DNA of 64,000 bases from UBA2227 sp036677505 (GCA_036677505.1 JAVBWK010000035.1:62001-126000), one strand, 5' to 3'; shown: positions 32,320 to 40,574, counted from the stretch's first letter. A program made the numbers and translations. Notes: a model not told the origin generated them from the sequence alone.

Positions 32320-33645
32320 ATGGACATTATTGGTGTTTTAGGTTTACTGCTTGCGATTGGATTTATGATTTTCGCTGCCTTTAAAGGCTACCATGTGATT
32401 CCGGTAACGATCATTGCTGCTTTGATTGCAATTGTTACCAACAATGTAGACATCTGGACGGGTTTGTCGGTCAATTATGCTACAGACATGAAGAACTTTG
32501 TCGGAAACTATCTGATCATGTTTTTCCTGGGTGCATTGCTCGGTCAGATTCTGTCTCGCAGCGGTGCTGCACGGATGGTCGGTGTTACCTTAGCACGTAC
32601 TTTTGGTGCTAAAAACGCATTATTAATTACGGTTTTGACTTCGACTATTCTTGCTTACGGCGGCGTATCGGTCTTTGTCATCGTATTTGCCATCTTCCCA
32701 ATCGCTCTGTTTCTGTTTCAACAAGCGGATTTGCCAAGACGTTTAATTCCTGGTGTGGTTATGTTAGGTGCCGGATCGTACGCAATGACGGCGCTTCCCG
32801 GTTCACCTGCGCTGACCAATGTAATTCCTACTTCATTTTTGGGTACAACAGTGACAGCAGCTCCGACGATCGGTTTGATTTCTGCGATAGCTATGTTCCT
32901 ATCAGGGATGTATCTGTTTACATTATATGCAAACAATCTTAAGAAAAAAGGTGAACGTTTCGTAGCTGCAGCAAATGATAATGTTGCTGAACTCACTGAT
33001 GAAGAATATAAGAAATTACCGAATTTCTGGTTATCTGTAACTCCTTTGGCAGTTACCGTGGGAATTATTTTAGGGGAAAGATTTTTGAAAATCGGACTGC
33101 CTGCCATCTTTACGGTCATCATCGGTTTATTTGCCGGTATCGTGGTTGGGTATGCCCTTCATTATAAGAGAATTAATGATTTCAAAGATACTCTATCGGC
33201 AAGCGGTACGGGCAGTGTCAACGCATTAATGAATACCGCAGCTGTCGTTGGTTTGGGTGGAGCTGTCAAAGGCGCACCGGCATTCCAGTCGTTTGTAAAC
33301 TTTGCATTAAGTCTCAACTTACCGGTTATTTTTACAACAGCTATAGCTGTTAACATTATTGCCGGTATTACCGGATCATCTTCCGCCGGTATCACGATTT
33401 TCATGAATACATTCGCAGAAGCCTTCTTGGCTCGCGGAATTCATCCGGAAGTTTTCCATCGCATTGCTGCTATGGGTGCAGGCGTTCTTGACTCACTACC
33501 GCACGCCGGTCCTAACGTAACGTTCTTGATGGTTGCCGGTTTGAAGTATCGTGAAGGTTATCCGGGGATTTTCTTAGCTACGTGTATCGTGCCTTTCATT
33601 GGCTTGACCGTCGGACTTATCTTGGCATCTTTTGGATTGGTATAG
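32320..33645 (+). CDS. GntP-family permease (first copy)
   Basis: A 441-residue membrane protein with about 12-13 hydrophobic segments. GntP-family features are ILAYGGVSVFVIVFAIFPIALFLF, TALPGSPALTNVIPTSFLGTT and AGITGSSSAGITIFMNTF. Family members import gluconate and other hydroxy acids, including D-3-hydroxybutyrate/acetoacetate type substrates. As the last gene of the operon before a terminator, it probably imports the operon's substrate. The ribosome binding site is AAAGGAG. Confidence 0.88.
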   Translation: MDIIGVLGLLLAIGFMIFAAFKGYHVIPVTIIAALIAIVTNNVDIWTGLSVNYATDMKNFVGNYLIMFFLGALLGQILSRSGAARMVGVTLARTFGAKNALLITVLTSTILAYGGVSVFVIVFAIFPIALFLFQQADLPRRLIPGVVMLGAGSYAMTALPGSPALTNVIPTSFLGTTVTAAPTIGLISAIAMFLSGMYLFTLYANNLKKKGERFVAAANDNVAELTDEEYKKLPNFWLSVTPLAVTVGIILGERFLKIGLPAIFTVIIGLFAGIVVGYALHYKRINDFKDTLSASGTGSVNALMNTAAVVGLGGAVKGAPAFQSFVNFALSLNLPVIFTTAIAVNIIAGITGSSSAGITIFMNTFAEAFLARGIHPEVFHRIAAMGAGVLDSLPHAGPNVTFLMVAGLKYREGYPGIFLATCIVPFIGLTVGLILASFGLV

Positions 33646-33667
33646 TCCTAAGCTTAAAGTTATGATA

Positions 33668-33710
33668 AAGTAATCGATGGCTAGTGTCATCGATTACTTA
33701 TTTATTTTGA
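33668..33710 (+). terminator. Terminator after the first GntP gene
   Basis: AAGTAATCGATG (33668-33679) pairs perfectly over 12 bp with CATCGATTACTT (33688-33699), followed by ATTTATTTT. It probably separates or attenuates expression of the second permease. Confidence 0.85.
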
Positions 33711-33730
33711 TAGATCGTTGAGGAATGAAA

Positions 33731-35035
33731 ATGGATTTGCTATTGCTTCTATCTGTAATAATTGCGATTGTTTGGATCATATTTGCATCATTTAAGCGTT
33801 TGAGCGTTTTGATATCCGCACCCATCGCTACACTGGTTGTTCTTATCTTTGGTCGCTTCGATATTCTTACTAATCTTTTTGGGGATAAGGGTTCATATAT
33901 AACCTATCTTACCGGTTTTGTGTTCAATTTCTTTTTTATATTTGTTCTTGGTTCGGTGATGGCGAAGTATCTTCAGAAAAGCGGAGCAATTGACACGATT
34001 ACTCATTCGGTTGTTAAAATCATCGATATTCATAATCCGATGCACGGTATGATTGCGGTGTATATGATAACTGCTTTACTGACTTATGGCGGTGTCTCAT
34101 TGTTTGTGGTGATGTTTGCAGTCGTTCCTTTAGCAAGATCATTGTTTTCGCAGATGCAAATTCCGTGGAAACTGTCACCGGTGCCTATCATTCTGGGGTT
34201 GGGCACATTCACTGCTTCTATGCTTCCGGGATCGCCTTCAGTCATTAATATAGTTCCGACATACACGCTCAATACTACACTGATGGCTGCACCACTGATG
34301 GGTATCGTTGCTTCATCAGTAGCAATAGTTTCATCCATAGTTTATATGAATGTGATTGTCAAAAGTGAGTTAAAGAGAAATGGCAGAAGTTATCACGAAG
34401 GTGCTTACGCACAAAACGATGTCAGAAGACCTTCACTGTTGATGAGCTTGTTGCCTCTGATTGCATTGATCATTTTAATTATTATCGGCAGTGTATTTAA
34501 AATAAGTCAGATTTTGGTATTATCTTTGGTCATTGTCATTGTATTGGAGATGATCATGTATCGGTCTTACATCAAGTCTCACATCGAAATCATCAATACC
34601 GGAACCATTGACGCTTTGACACCGTTACTATCCACAGCTTCGACTATTGCCTTTGGCCAGGTGGTTGCGAATATCGGAAGCATCGCTGAGTTCACCAAAA
34701 AAATCATCAGTCAGTCTTCTTCTAAGTTACTGATAGCATCGCTGATCACCATCGTCTTCTCTGTTATCACCGGTTCAGGTTCAGGTGCTATTGGCATTAT
34801 GGCACCGGCTTACGGGAATTTCCTGTTATCAAGCGGAATATCTGCTGAAGTGATTCACCGTGTGCTATCGATTTCATCGACGGTCATGCCCAACACACCT
34901 CATTCCGGGGTTGTCATTGCGCTATTGGCTTTATCCAATCTGAGTCACAAAGAATCATTCAAACATGTGTTTCTGGCACCTGCAGTGACCGGTACACTGG
35001 CATTGCTGACAGCTCTTGCGATAAGTTCGTTATAA
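33731..35035 (+). CDS. GntP-family permease (second copy)
   Basis: A 434-residue permease, clearly paralogous to the preceding one: TYGGVSLFVVMFAVVPLARSLF, ASMLPGSPSVINIVPTYTLNTT and VITGSGSGAIGIMAPAYGNF line up with the first copy. It lies behind a strong terminator with no obvious new promoter, so read-through or weak expression is likely. The ATG at 33731 is 7 bases from GAGG; the ATG at 33725 directly abuts it. It may take a different hydroxy or keto acid from the first permease. Confidence 0.86.
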   Translation: MDLLLLLSVIIAIVWIIFASFKRLSVLISAPIATLVVLIFGRFDILTNLFGDKGSYITYLTGFVFNFFFIFVLGSVMAKYLQKSGAIDTITHSVVKIIDIHNPMHGMIAVYMITALLTYGGVSLFVVMFAVVPLARSLFSQMQIPWKLSPVPIILGLGTFTASMLPGSPSVINIVPTYTLNTTLMAAPLMGIVASSVAIVSSIVYMNVIVKSELKRNGRSYHEGAYAQNDVRRPSLLMSLLPLIALIILIIIGSVFKISQILVLSLVIVIVLEMIMYRSYIKSHIEIINTGTIDALTPLLSTASTIAFGQVVANIGSIAEFTKKIISQSSSKLLIASLITIVFSVITGSGSGAIGIMAPAYGNFLLSSGISAEVIHRVLSISSTVMPNTPHSGVVIALLALSNLSHKESFKHVFLAPAVTGTLALLTALAISSL

Positions 35036-35079
35036 CTTTCATAACAGTCAATATCGCATGAATCATTCAAGAGTATTGA

Positions 35080-35109
35080 AAACAAGATTACAGATCTTGT
35101 TTTTATTTT
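35080..35109 (+). terminator. Terminator of the second GntP gene
   Basis: ACAAGAT-TACAG-ATCTTGT (35082-35100) is followed by TTTTATTTT. Confidence 0.85.
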
Positions 35110-35177
35110 GACTGTCAAAGTGTCTTAATTGAAAGGAATTATCCGTTGTGCTAAAGTTATCTAAAGAGGTAGAGAAG

Positions 35178-35615
35178 ATGAGTAACTATAAAAAACCCAG
35201 CCAAGAAGAGCTCAAGCGCACCTTGGATCCTTTGTCATATTATGTAACCCAACAGAACGGGACGGAGCGTCCCTTTACATCTCCGTTTGAAACGATGGAT
35301 GAAGAGGGGATCTATGTGGATATCGTATCGGGAGAACCGCTGTTTCACTCCAAAGATAAATTTGATTCAGGATGCGGGTGGCCCAGTTTCACCCGGCCGA
35401 TTGAGAAGGTCGTTGAAAAGAAGGATTTCAGCCACGGCATGTTTCGCATTGAAGTACGCAGTCCGCTGGCCGATTCGCATTTGGGTCATGTGTTTACCGA
35501 CGGGCCCAAAGATCAAGGGGGTCTGCGCTATTGCATCAATGGAGCGGCGTTGCGCTTTATCCGAAAGCAGGACTTAGAGAAAGAAGGGTATGGAGAGTAT
35601 CTCAAGCTGTTCTAA
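35178..35615 (+). CDS. msrB: Peptide methionine (R)-S-oxide reductase
   Basis: A 145-residue MsrB that repairs oxidised methionine in proteins. Motifs are SGCGWPSF (about 68-75), GMFRIEVRSPLADSHLGHVF, and the catalytic cysteine in GGLRYCINGAALRF. The two zinc-binding CxxC motifs present in some MsrB are absent, so this is the zinc-free form. The start at 35178 has AGAGGT 9 bases upstream; an in-frame GTG at 35148 is less likely. The gene is followed at 17 bases by the START-like gene. Confidence 0.93.
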   Translation: MSNYKKPSQEELKRTLDPLSYYVTQQNGTERPFTSPFETMDEEGIYVDIVSGEPLFHSKDKFDSGCGWPSFTRPIEKVVEKKDFSHGMFRIEVRSPLADSHLGHVFTDGPKDQGGLRYCINGAALRFIRKQDLEKEGYGEYLKLF

Positions 35616-35632
35616 ACAAGGAGGACAGGAAT

Positions 35633-36064
35633 ATGAAATATGTGTGTGAAAGTTGGATCGATCGTGATCGGGATACAGTCGTTAAGCTGTATACAGATTT
35701 TTCGCTTTACCCCCATTGGCAACCGAATTTTGACTCGGTTGAGCGGTTTGCGGGGGAGGACTTTCAGCCGGGGTTTCATGGTGTATTGAACTATCATGGC
35801 GATGGGAAAGTCCGCATGGACATGTTTGTAGAGGAGAATCACTTGCCAAAGCGGCTGAGCTGTGTGTATCAGGTGACTGATGTCTGGAACCGGTGTGTGG
35901 ATACCTTTGAAGAAGTCGATGGCAAAACACATTGGATCATGGATGTTGAATTTCGCTTTAAAGAAGATATGACGTTGCACGGTGAACTGTTTAAACAGGC
36001 GACTCAGAAAGGTATGGATCAGTTTCGTGATTTCGTGATGAAGTCACAAGAGAATACGGGGTGA
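35633..36064 (+). CDS. SRPBCC (START-like) domain protein
   Basis: A 143-residue protein with the SRPBCC pattern: SWIDRDRDTVVKLYTDFSLYPHWQPNFDSVERF at the start, a central beta sheet (VLNYHGDGKVRMDMFVEE) and a long C-terminal helix (LFKQATQKGMDQFRDFVMKS). The fold binds hydrophobic ligands; no function can be named. The true start is the ATG at 35633 behind AAGGAGG; the frame open from 35531 overlaps msrB. It is probably co-transcribed with msrB and the next small membrane protein gene. Confidence 0.75.
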   Translation: MKYVCESWIDRDRDTVVKLYTDFSLYPHWQPNFDSVERFAGEDFQPGFHGVLNYHGDGKVRMDMFVEENHLPKRLSCVYQVTDVWNRCVDTFEEVDGKTHWIMDVEFRFKEDMTLHGELFKQATQKGMDQFRDFVMKSQENTG

Positions 36065-36069
36065 TCACG

Positions 36070-36369
36070 ATGGCATGGTATTGGTATCTGATCGTTCCGC
36101 TGATTGTGGGCGGAGGGCATTTTTTAATCGTTCATGAGTTAGGGAAAGATTCCAAACTGAGAATCTGGCATGGAGCAATGGTTTTGCTTTGGTATTTTAT
36201 GATCTCATTTTCCAATCTGCGCAATGAGTATCCGATATTCTCATTTAACCCGGTCGATCCGCTGATTACCTGGCGTATGAGCGGGATCACGGTCATTGTT
36301 TATACCGTATTTTGGATCATTCATGACCATTTTTTCCAACCGCATGAACAAAATGGTGATCAAATGTGA
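36070..36369 (+). CDS. Small membrane protein, unknown function
   Basis: A 99-residue protein with about three hydrophobic segments (YWYLIVPLIVGGGHFLIV, WHGAMVLLWYFMISF, MSGITVIVYTVFWIIHD). I do not recognise a family. An in-frame GTG at 36061 overlaps the end of the SRPBCC gene; the ATG at 36070 follows GGGGTGA with better spacing. It appears to be the last gene of the msrB operon. Confidence 0.65.
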   Translation: MAWYWYLIVPLIVGGGHFLIVHELGKDSKLRIWHGAMVLLWYFMISFSNLRNEYPIFSFNPVDPLITWRMSGITVIVYTVFWIIHDHFFQPHEQNGDQM

Positions 36370-36402
36370 AAAAAACGTGAAAATCGTGATTTTGAGATAA
36401 AA

Positions 36403-36430
36403 TTGATTGAACTGTACTAATATATATGAT
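36403..36430 (+). promoter_or_regulatory. Probable promoter of the small membrane protein array
   Basis: TTGATT (36403-36408), a 16-base spacer and TATGAT (36425-36430). Confidence 0.5.
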
Positions 36431-36471
36431 ACAGTTGCTTCAGAAGAAAATTTCTTCTTATGGAGGTTCTT

Positions 36472-36756
36472 ATGGAAGGATTGTATGTATATATCTGGCC
36501 GGTTTTAATCGGTATCGCCTATTTCGCACTGATCACTTTGCTCAATAAATTTAAACGCTTCAGTTATAAGTCAGGTTTCTTTTTGGCCTTGATCCTGATC
36601 CTGGTATTTTTAGGGATCGTGTGGGTCGTGGCTTCGCAAGAACCTTCCGGCTGGGTCGGATTGGGATTGATCATCATGGCGATAGTATCCGGGGTAGCAT
36701 TGGCCGCCTATGTATTTTGCTGGCTGGTGGTTTCACTGGTCACAAGAAAAGCTTAA
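36472..36756 (+). CDS. Small three-helix membrane protein, copy 1 (YesK-like)
   Basis: A 94-residue protein with three transmembrane helices (about 5-22, 32-52, 60-85) and a central EPSGWVGLGLIIM stretch. The first 20 residues (MEGLYVYIWPVLIGIAYFAL) are almost identical to those of the next gene, showing recent duplication. The helix pattern and the GW-G-G-G motif resemble the YesK-like family, but I cannot confirm it. It starts 5 bases after GGAGG; function unknown. Confidence 0.75.
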   Translation: MEGLYVYIWPVLIGIAYFALITLLNKFKRFSYKSGFFLALILILVFLGIVWVVASQEPSGWVGLGLIIMAIVSGVALAAYVFCWLVVSLVTRKA

Positions 36757-36813
36757 CATTAATATCAATATCAAAAATATCTAGAATGAGAAAAATTCTC
36801 AACGGAGGAAAAA

Positions 36814-37104
36814 ATGGAAGGTTTATATGTTTACATCTGGCCGGTCGTGATCGGCGCCGCTTATTTCGCATTGGTTACCCTGTTTAAGAAATTTACGAAA
36901 ATCAGTTATAAAATCGGGTTGGTCTTACCGGTAGCTTTGGTTCTGTTCTTCTTGGCGATGCTGGTATTTGTGGCTCCGCAGGATACGACGGGTTGGGCCG
37001 GTTTGGGGTATGTCATCATGTTGGTGCTGACCTCGATCATCCTGGTTACCTATCTGCTGGTATGGTTTGTCGTATCTCTTGTCAGTAAGAATAAAAGAGT
37101 TTAA
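36814..37104 (+). CDS. Small three-helix membrane protein, copy 2 (YesK-like)
   Basis: A 96-residue paralogue of copy 1: MEGLYVYIWPVVIGAAYFAL, then DTTGWAGLGYVIM in the same place as EPSGWVGLG, and a similar ending (WFVVSLVSKNKRV against WLVVSLVTRKA). A GGAGG site precedes it and a terminator follows at 37113, so copies 1 and 2 likely share a transcript. Function unknown. Confidence 0.75.
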   Translation: MEGLYVYIWPVVIGAAYFALVTLFKKFTKISYKIGLVLPVALVLFFLAMLVFVAPQDTTGWAGLGYVIMLVLTSIILVTYLLVWFVVSLVSKNKRV

Positions 37105-37112
37105 TAAAACTG

Positions 37113-37135
37113 AACCGGAAACGGTTCTTTTTTTA
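37113..37135 (+). terminator. Terminator of small membrane protein copies 1 and 2
   Basis: GAACCG-GAAA-CGGTTC is followed by seven T. Confidence 0.85.
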
Positions 37136-37235
37136 GAATTATCTCCAAATCTTATGTCTGCATATCAAATATATCAGTTGCAGATTATAATATAGGTGTG
37201 AGTACGAATAAATCGGTCAATGTGAGGAGGCATTT

Positions 37236-37535
37236 ATGGACAAGGTTCTAATGTTTCTGGCCGCATGCGGTGTCATTTATTTCGCCATCGTGTCCTTGGT
37301 ACGACAGTACATTGCTGTTTCGTACAACAAAGCGCTTTATCCGCTTATCGCAATCATTCTTGTATCCATGATTGGAACATCATTTACCGGTAGTGCCGGA
37401 GATGCCGGCAGATCTACCGCTATCCGTTTACTTTTCATATCTCTCTCATCGATGATCGTTGTAGGGTCCTATTTGATTTGTCGGGGAGTAATAAGGATCA
37501 TTGAGAAGTCGGAAAATTCTGGTAAAAAAGACTGA
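37236..37535 (+). CDS. Small three-helix membrane protein, copy 3 (divergent)
   Basis: A 99-residue protein with three hydrophobic segments at the same spacing as copies 1 and 2 (VLMFLAACGVIYFAIVSLV, ALYPLIAIILVSMIG, LLFISLSSMIVVGSYLICRG). The shared YFA-V-L pattern near residue 17 suggests distant homology, but the GW motif is absent. It is separated from copy 2 by a terminator and has its own GAGGAGG site. Confidence 0.62.
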   Translation: MDKVLMFLAACGVIYFAIVSLVRQYIAVSYNKALYPLIAIILVSMIGTSFTGSAGDAGRSTAIRLLFISLSSMIVVGSYLICRGVIRIIEKSENSGKKD

Positions 37536-37661
37536 AAACCTTATGTTAGTCTTTCGATTTTCACAACAAGATTTATTGAATACCTGACTCTTAAGCCGAC
37601 CCTCTCAAGATGTGTATTTCAATAAGCAGAGGCAATTGTTGAACCACGAAATCCAAGACAG

Positions 37662-37690
37662 AAAAAACGCATGCCCGAATCGGCATGCGT
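37662..37690 (-). terminator. Terminator of the lipoprotein operon
   Basis: On the minus strand ACGCATGCC (37690-37682) pairs with GGCATGCGT (37675-37667), followed by TTTTTTC. Confidence 0.85.
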
Positions 37691-37695
37691 CATTT

Positions 37696-38499
37696 TTATT
37701 TTTGGATTTTCAGAGTTCTGACACGTACTGTGCCAAGTGTGTCGACATCGAAGAATTGATATTCGATTGGTGTTTCTTCGTCCGTTTGCGATGCTGCATA
37801 GGATGAAATCGATACATTTGCCTTTCCGGTGTCATCAAGCGTCGTTTGTTCAATGAGGAAATAGCTGGTTTTTGCATTAAGTTTGAACTCATCGCTTTGA
37901 GGCAGATCCGAAGTCTTGATGACGGAATAATTTTCGTTCAATTCAATGACACGGATTCGCTCGATCGGCCAATGATAGCTGAAATTGAAACTGAACTTCA
38001 TTTCTTCCTTTATGACCTTATCATCGATGACGATTTCATTTGTAAAGGTATAATAGACATTGTTTAGAGTATCATCCGACACATGATAGCTTGTGAGAAT
38101 ATCACCCAAAACGATCTTCCCGTTATCATCCTCGATCAAAGCATAAAATGTAATGATATCATTCAGATTAGCTCTCAGAGGAATTGTGGATGTAAAGGTC
38201 AAAGACGACAGGTCATCTTGCGAATGGACATGATAGTTCGTATCGTAGAACGAACCGGAAGACTTGGATTGTGATGTAGGCACACCGTTGATGATATTCC
38301 ATTGAAAAGCGATGAACGTCAGTGAGTCTGAGTTTTGAAGATCGAAGGTCTGAAGTCTGTTCATTCTGATCCATATGCCAACGACTTTCGCTTTCGATTC
38401 TCCGTTGTCGGGATCTTTGTCCTGTGGCAGCGTTGCCAACGTGCACCCTGAAATCATCAGTGTGATAAGCAGTAACAATATGAATTTAATTATTTTCAT
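37696..38499 (-). CDS. Lipoprotein of unknown function
   Basis: A 267-residue protein. MKIIKFILLLLITLMISGC is a lipoprotein signal with cysteine 19, so it is anchored on the outer membrane face. The rest is rich in beta-strand patterns and has no motif I know. The ATG at 38499 is 6 bases from GGAGG; the longer frame runs antisense to nothing but overlaps the HTH gene. It is the last of three overlapping genes (DUF2975 protein, XRE regulator, lipoprotein), which suggests it belongs to the same regulated surface function. Confidence 0.75.
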   Translation of the reverse strand: MKIIKFILLLLITLMISGCTLATLPQDKDPDNGESKAKVVGIWIRMNRLQTFDLQNSDSLTFIAFQWNIINGVPTSQSKSSGSFYDTNYHVHSQDDLSSLTFTSTIPLRANLNDIITFYALIEDDNGKIVLGDILTSYHVSDDTLNNVYYTFTNEIVIDDKVIKEEMKFSFNFSYHWPIERIRVIELNENYSVIKTSDLPQSDEFKLNAKTSYFLIEQTTLDDTGKANVSISSYAASQTDEETPIEYQFFDVDTLGTVRVRTLKIQK

Positions 38500-38716
38500 C
38501 ATTTTCCTCCAAGTGACCGTCAAATTGCAGGATATCCTTGATATCGCAATTGAGGTAGTAACAGATTTTGTTGAGCGTTGAGAAACGGATACCTTTGACA
38601 GCACCGGTGCGAAGCAATGACATGTTCGCTTCCGTGATTCCGACCTTTTCACACAATTCTTTGCTGGTCATGTTATTGCGTTTAAGCAAAACATCCAGAT
38701 GAATCAGGATCGCCAT
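38486..38716 (-). CDS. Small XRE-family regulator (YozG-like)
   Basis: A 76-residue Cro/CI-type helix-turn-helix protein: LKRNNMTSKELCEKVGITEANMSLLRTGAVKGIRFSTLNKICYYLNCDIKDILQF. This is the short type commonly paired with DUF2975 membrane proteins. The upstream gene is such a protein, ending 2 bases before this start. The pair of perfect 23-bp inverted repeats before the operon is the natural candidate for its operator, giving autoregulation (inference). Confidence 0.85.
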   Translation of the reverse strand: MAILIHLDVLLKRNNMTSKELCEKVGITEANMSLLRTGAVKGIRFSTLNKICYYLNCDIKDILQFDGHLEENDENN

Positions 38717-38718
38717 CG

Positions 38719-39651
38719 TTATACAAAGGTCTGATTTTCCTGATAGACAGGAATCGACTTTTCTAAGATCATGGACAGAAACAGCACAATCAGCAGTGTC
38801 ATCAGTTCGATCATCGGGATGTGCACACGGAAATGCAGGCCGTCGATCAGCGAAAGTACGACCATTTGTAAAAGGTTGAATGCAAACAGACTGCTGACAC
38901 TGACCGTCAATGAAAGATGTGCCAGTTGTTTGAGTTTACGCAACGCTTCAAGATTGGAGGTTTCAAAGAGGCCGGCTTTGATGATTTGAAGAAACCGGAT
39001 CACGGATGCAACGACCGTCCACATAAGCACAGAGGGAAGCAGTTCAATAAGGAGGAGCAATGCAAGTATTGAAACATTCGATGTTTCAGTAAGGCTTTGC
39101 CACTGACTGACAGCGGATACGGTCATCGACGTGACATAGGCGAACAAAGTTATGAGCAAAAGCCATTGAAAGCGAGTGATCAGTGTGGGCTCATCGTCAC
39201 GCGTAGCAAACAGGGAGTATAAAACCGCAATCAGTCCCAGTGATAGAATGACCAAAAGAAAGATTCGGATTAGCATCGGCAACACTTCAGTTTCAGAATC
39301 ATTGATATTGGTTATGATCAGCCAGGGATTGATTAAAAGATACTGACTCAGTGCGATCATCAAACATAATGCTGAAATCATGACAATCTTAACAGCAGAA
39401 CGAAACTTACTGTTAAAAAACAATAACAACGGTCCTGCGGAAGTCAGAAGCAACAGGCCCCAGGCCAGAAGATTGCCAGAAGTCGATGACAACGACAGAT
39501 TTCTAAGCCAGGTGGTCCATACAGAAATTGCGGTTGTAAGAACTGAGCTGTCGGTAGTAAGTTTAAGACTGAATAAGGCCAACGTTGCCACTGTGGCAAA
39601 AAGTAAAGTCAACATCATGATACGAATCGGCTGCTTTGCTATCCATCTCAT
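38719..39651 (-). CDS. DUF2975-like integral membrane protein
   Basis: A 310-residue protein with about eight transmembrane helices. The C-terminal part (GLFETSNLEALRKLKQLAHLSLTVSVSSLFAFNLLQM ... LFLSMILEKSIPVYQENQTFV) resembles DUF2975, in which a long-helix region ends with an EK-IPVQEENDLTV-like tail; the N-terminal half is longer than usual. DUF2975 proteins have no known activity but co-occur with YozG-like regulators. The start at 39651 is 8 bases from GGAGG. It is the first gene of the operon. Confidence 0.7.
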   Translation of the reverse strand: MRWIAKQPIRIMMLTLLFATVATLALFSLKLTTDSSVLTTAISVWTTWLRNLSLSSTSGNLLAWGLLLLTSAGPLLLFFNSKFRSAVKIVMISALCLMIALSQYLLINPWLIITNINDSETEVLPMLIRIFLLVILSLGLIAVLYSLFATRDDEPTLITRFQWLLLITLFAYVTSMTVSAVSQWQSLTETSNVSILALLLLIELLPSVLMWTVVASVIRFLQIIKAGLFETSNLEALRKLKQLAHLSLTVSVSSLFAFNLLQMVVLSLIDGLHFRVHIPMIELMTLLIVLFLSMILEKSIPVYQENQTFV

Positions 39652-39665
39652 ATACATTTCCTCCG

Positions 39666-39688
39666 AAATTATTGTTTTACAATAATTT
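39666..39688. promoter_or_regulatory. Operator copy 1 for the DUF2975-XRE-lipoprotein operon
   Basis: AAATTATTG-TTTTA-CAATAATTT is a perfect 9-bp inverted repeat with a 5-base spacer. It lies directly upstream of the GGAGG site, so a bound protein would block transcription or leader clearance. Confidence 0.8.
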
Positions 39689-39707
39689 ATATCTCAATAA
39701 TAACACA

Positions 39708-39730
39708 AAATTATTGTTTTACAATAATTT
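39708..39730. promoter_or_regulatory. Operator copy 2 for the DUF2975-XRE-lipoprotein operon
   Basis: An exact second copy of the 23-bp operator, start-to-start 42 bp (four helical turns) from copy 1. On the minus strand it contains TTGTAA, a possible -35, with a TATTAT -10-like box between the two operators. Confidence 0.8.
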
Positions 39731-39737
39731 AGATAAA

Positions 39738-39759
39738 AAAAGCGAAAATTTTCGCTTTT
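39738..39759 (-). terminator. Terminator of pgeF
   Basis: A perfect 22-bp palindrome with half-site AAAAGCGAAAA, followed on the minus strand by TTT. It overlaps the pgeF stop codon. Confidence 0.8.
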
Positions 39760-40531
39760 ATTTCTGAACAATGAAACTGATTTGCCTTCCGGTTATTTTA
39801 TTTCTTCGGTAACTGAAGAACTGATCGGGATGATCATAAGTGCACAACTGCGTATCCGTGATGTTTTCCATCGGTATGTAGTTTCTAAGCATCATCGCTA
39901 TGTTGATGCCCTGCAAATCCATGGATGTATGTTCATCATCGATCGGTGTAAGAAACGGCTGTACATCGAAATCCATCAACGCTGCCGCATCGATCACATC
40001 CTGTCGAACGATGAAGTTGTGCTTACGGATCGAGGGACCGATATAAATGTAGATATCTCTGGGATCGCAACGCTCTTCCGTGATCCAGTGATATAAGAAT
40101 TTGTCCGTAATCTGCTTGACCGTGCCTTGCCATCCGGTATGAATGGCACCAATCAAATGTCTGGAAGGGCAAGTAAGCAAAATTGGGATGCAATCCGCAT
40201 GTCCCACCGCTAATACCAGATTACTGGAATGGGTGTATACGGCATCCGCTCCCCACGGGCTTGTCGATTCATCCATAGCGCCTCTGCCGGCATCTTCCTC
40301 ACTGACTTTGATCCAGCGGTCGCTGTGCGTCAGTTTCGGGAAGACCCAGCGCGATAAAGGGACACGGATAAAATCCGCGAGCAATGCGCGGTTTTTCAGT
40401 ACGTTCTGCGTATCGTCATTGAGATAGAGAGCCATATTCAGCGAGTCAAAGGGCGGTTCACTGAAACCGCCGTTTCGATCAGACGTGCCGGCAATGATGT
40501 CGGGATGAATTTTCCATTGAGCAGAGATCAT
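39758..40531 (-). CDS. pgeF: Peptidoglycan editing factor PgeF (YfiH, laccase-domain protein)
   Basis: A 257-residue member of the YfiH/DUF152 family. Zinc-binding and catalytic residues appear in TRNGG-like SDRNGGFS, LTHSD, VGHADCIPILL and GAIHTGWQGTVKQI. Once called multicopper polyphenol oxidases, these are zinc amidases/purine-nucleoside-type enzymes; E. coli PgeF removes mis-incorporated residues from peptidoglycan precursors. It is divergent from hrcA with a 126-base intergenic region. Confidence 0.87.
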   Translation of the reverse strand: MISAQWKIHPDIIAGTSDRNGGFSEPPFDSLNMALYLNDDTQNVLKNRALLADFIRVPLSRWVFPKLTHSDRWIKVSEEDAGRGAMDESTSPWGADAVYTHSSNLVLAVGHADCIPILLTCPSRHLIGAIHTGWQGTVKQITDKFLYHWITEERCDPRDIYIYIGPSIRKHNFIVRQDVIDAAALMDFDVQPFLTPIDDEHTSMDLQGINIAMMLRNYIPMENITDTQLCTYDHPDQFFSYRRNKITGRQISFIVQK

Positions 40532-40574
40532 GTTATCACCATCGATATTATATCATATTTGCGTAGGGTGTGGT

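Noticed and set aside
37612..37806. 64-codon plus-strand frame near the lipoprotein 3' end
   Set aside because: It crosses the lipoprotein terminator and is antisense to the lipoprotein gene; no ribosome binding site.
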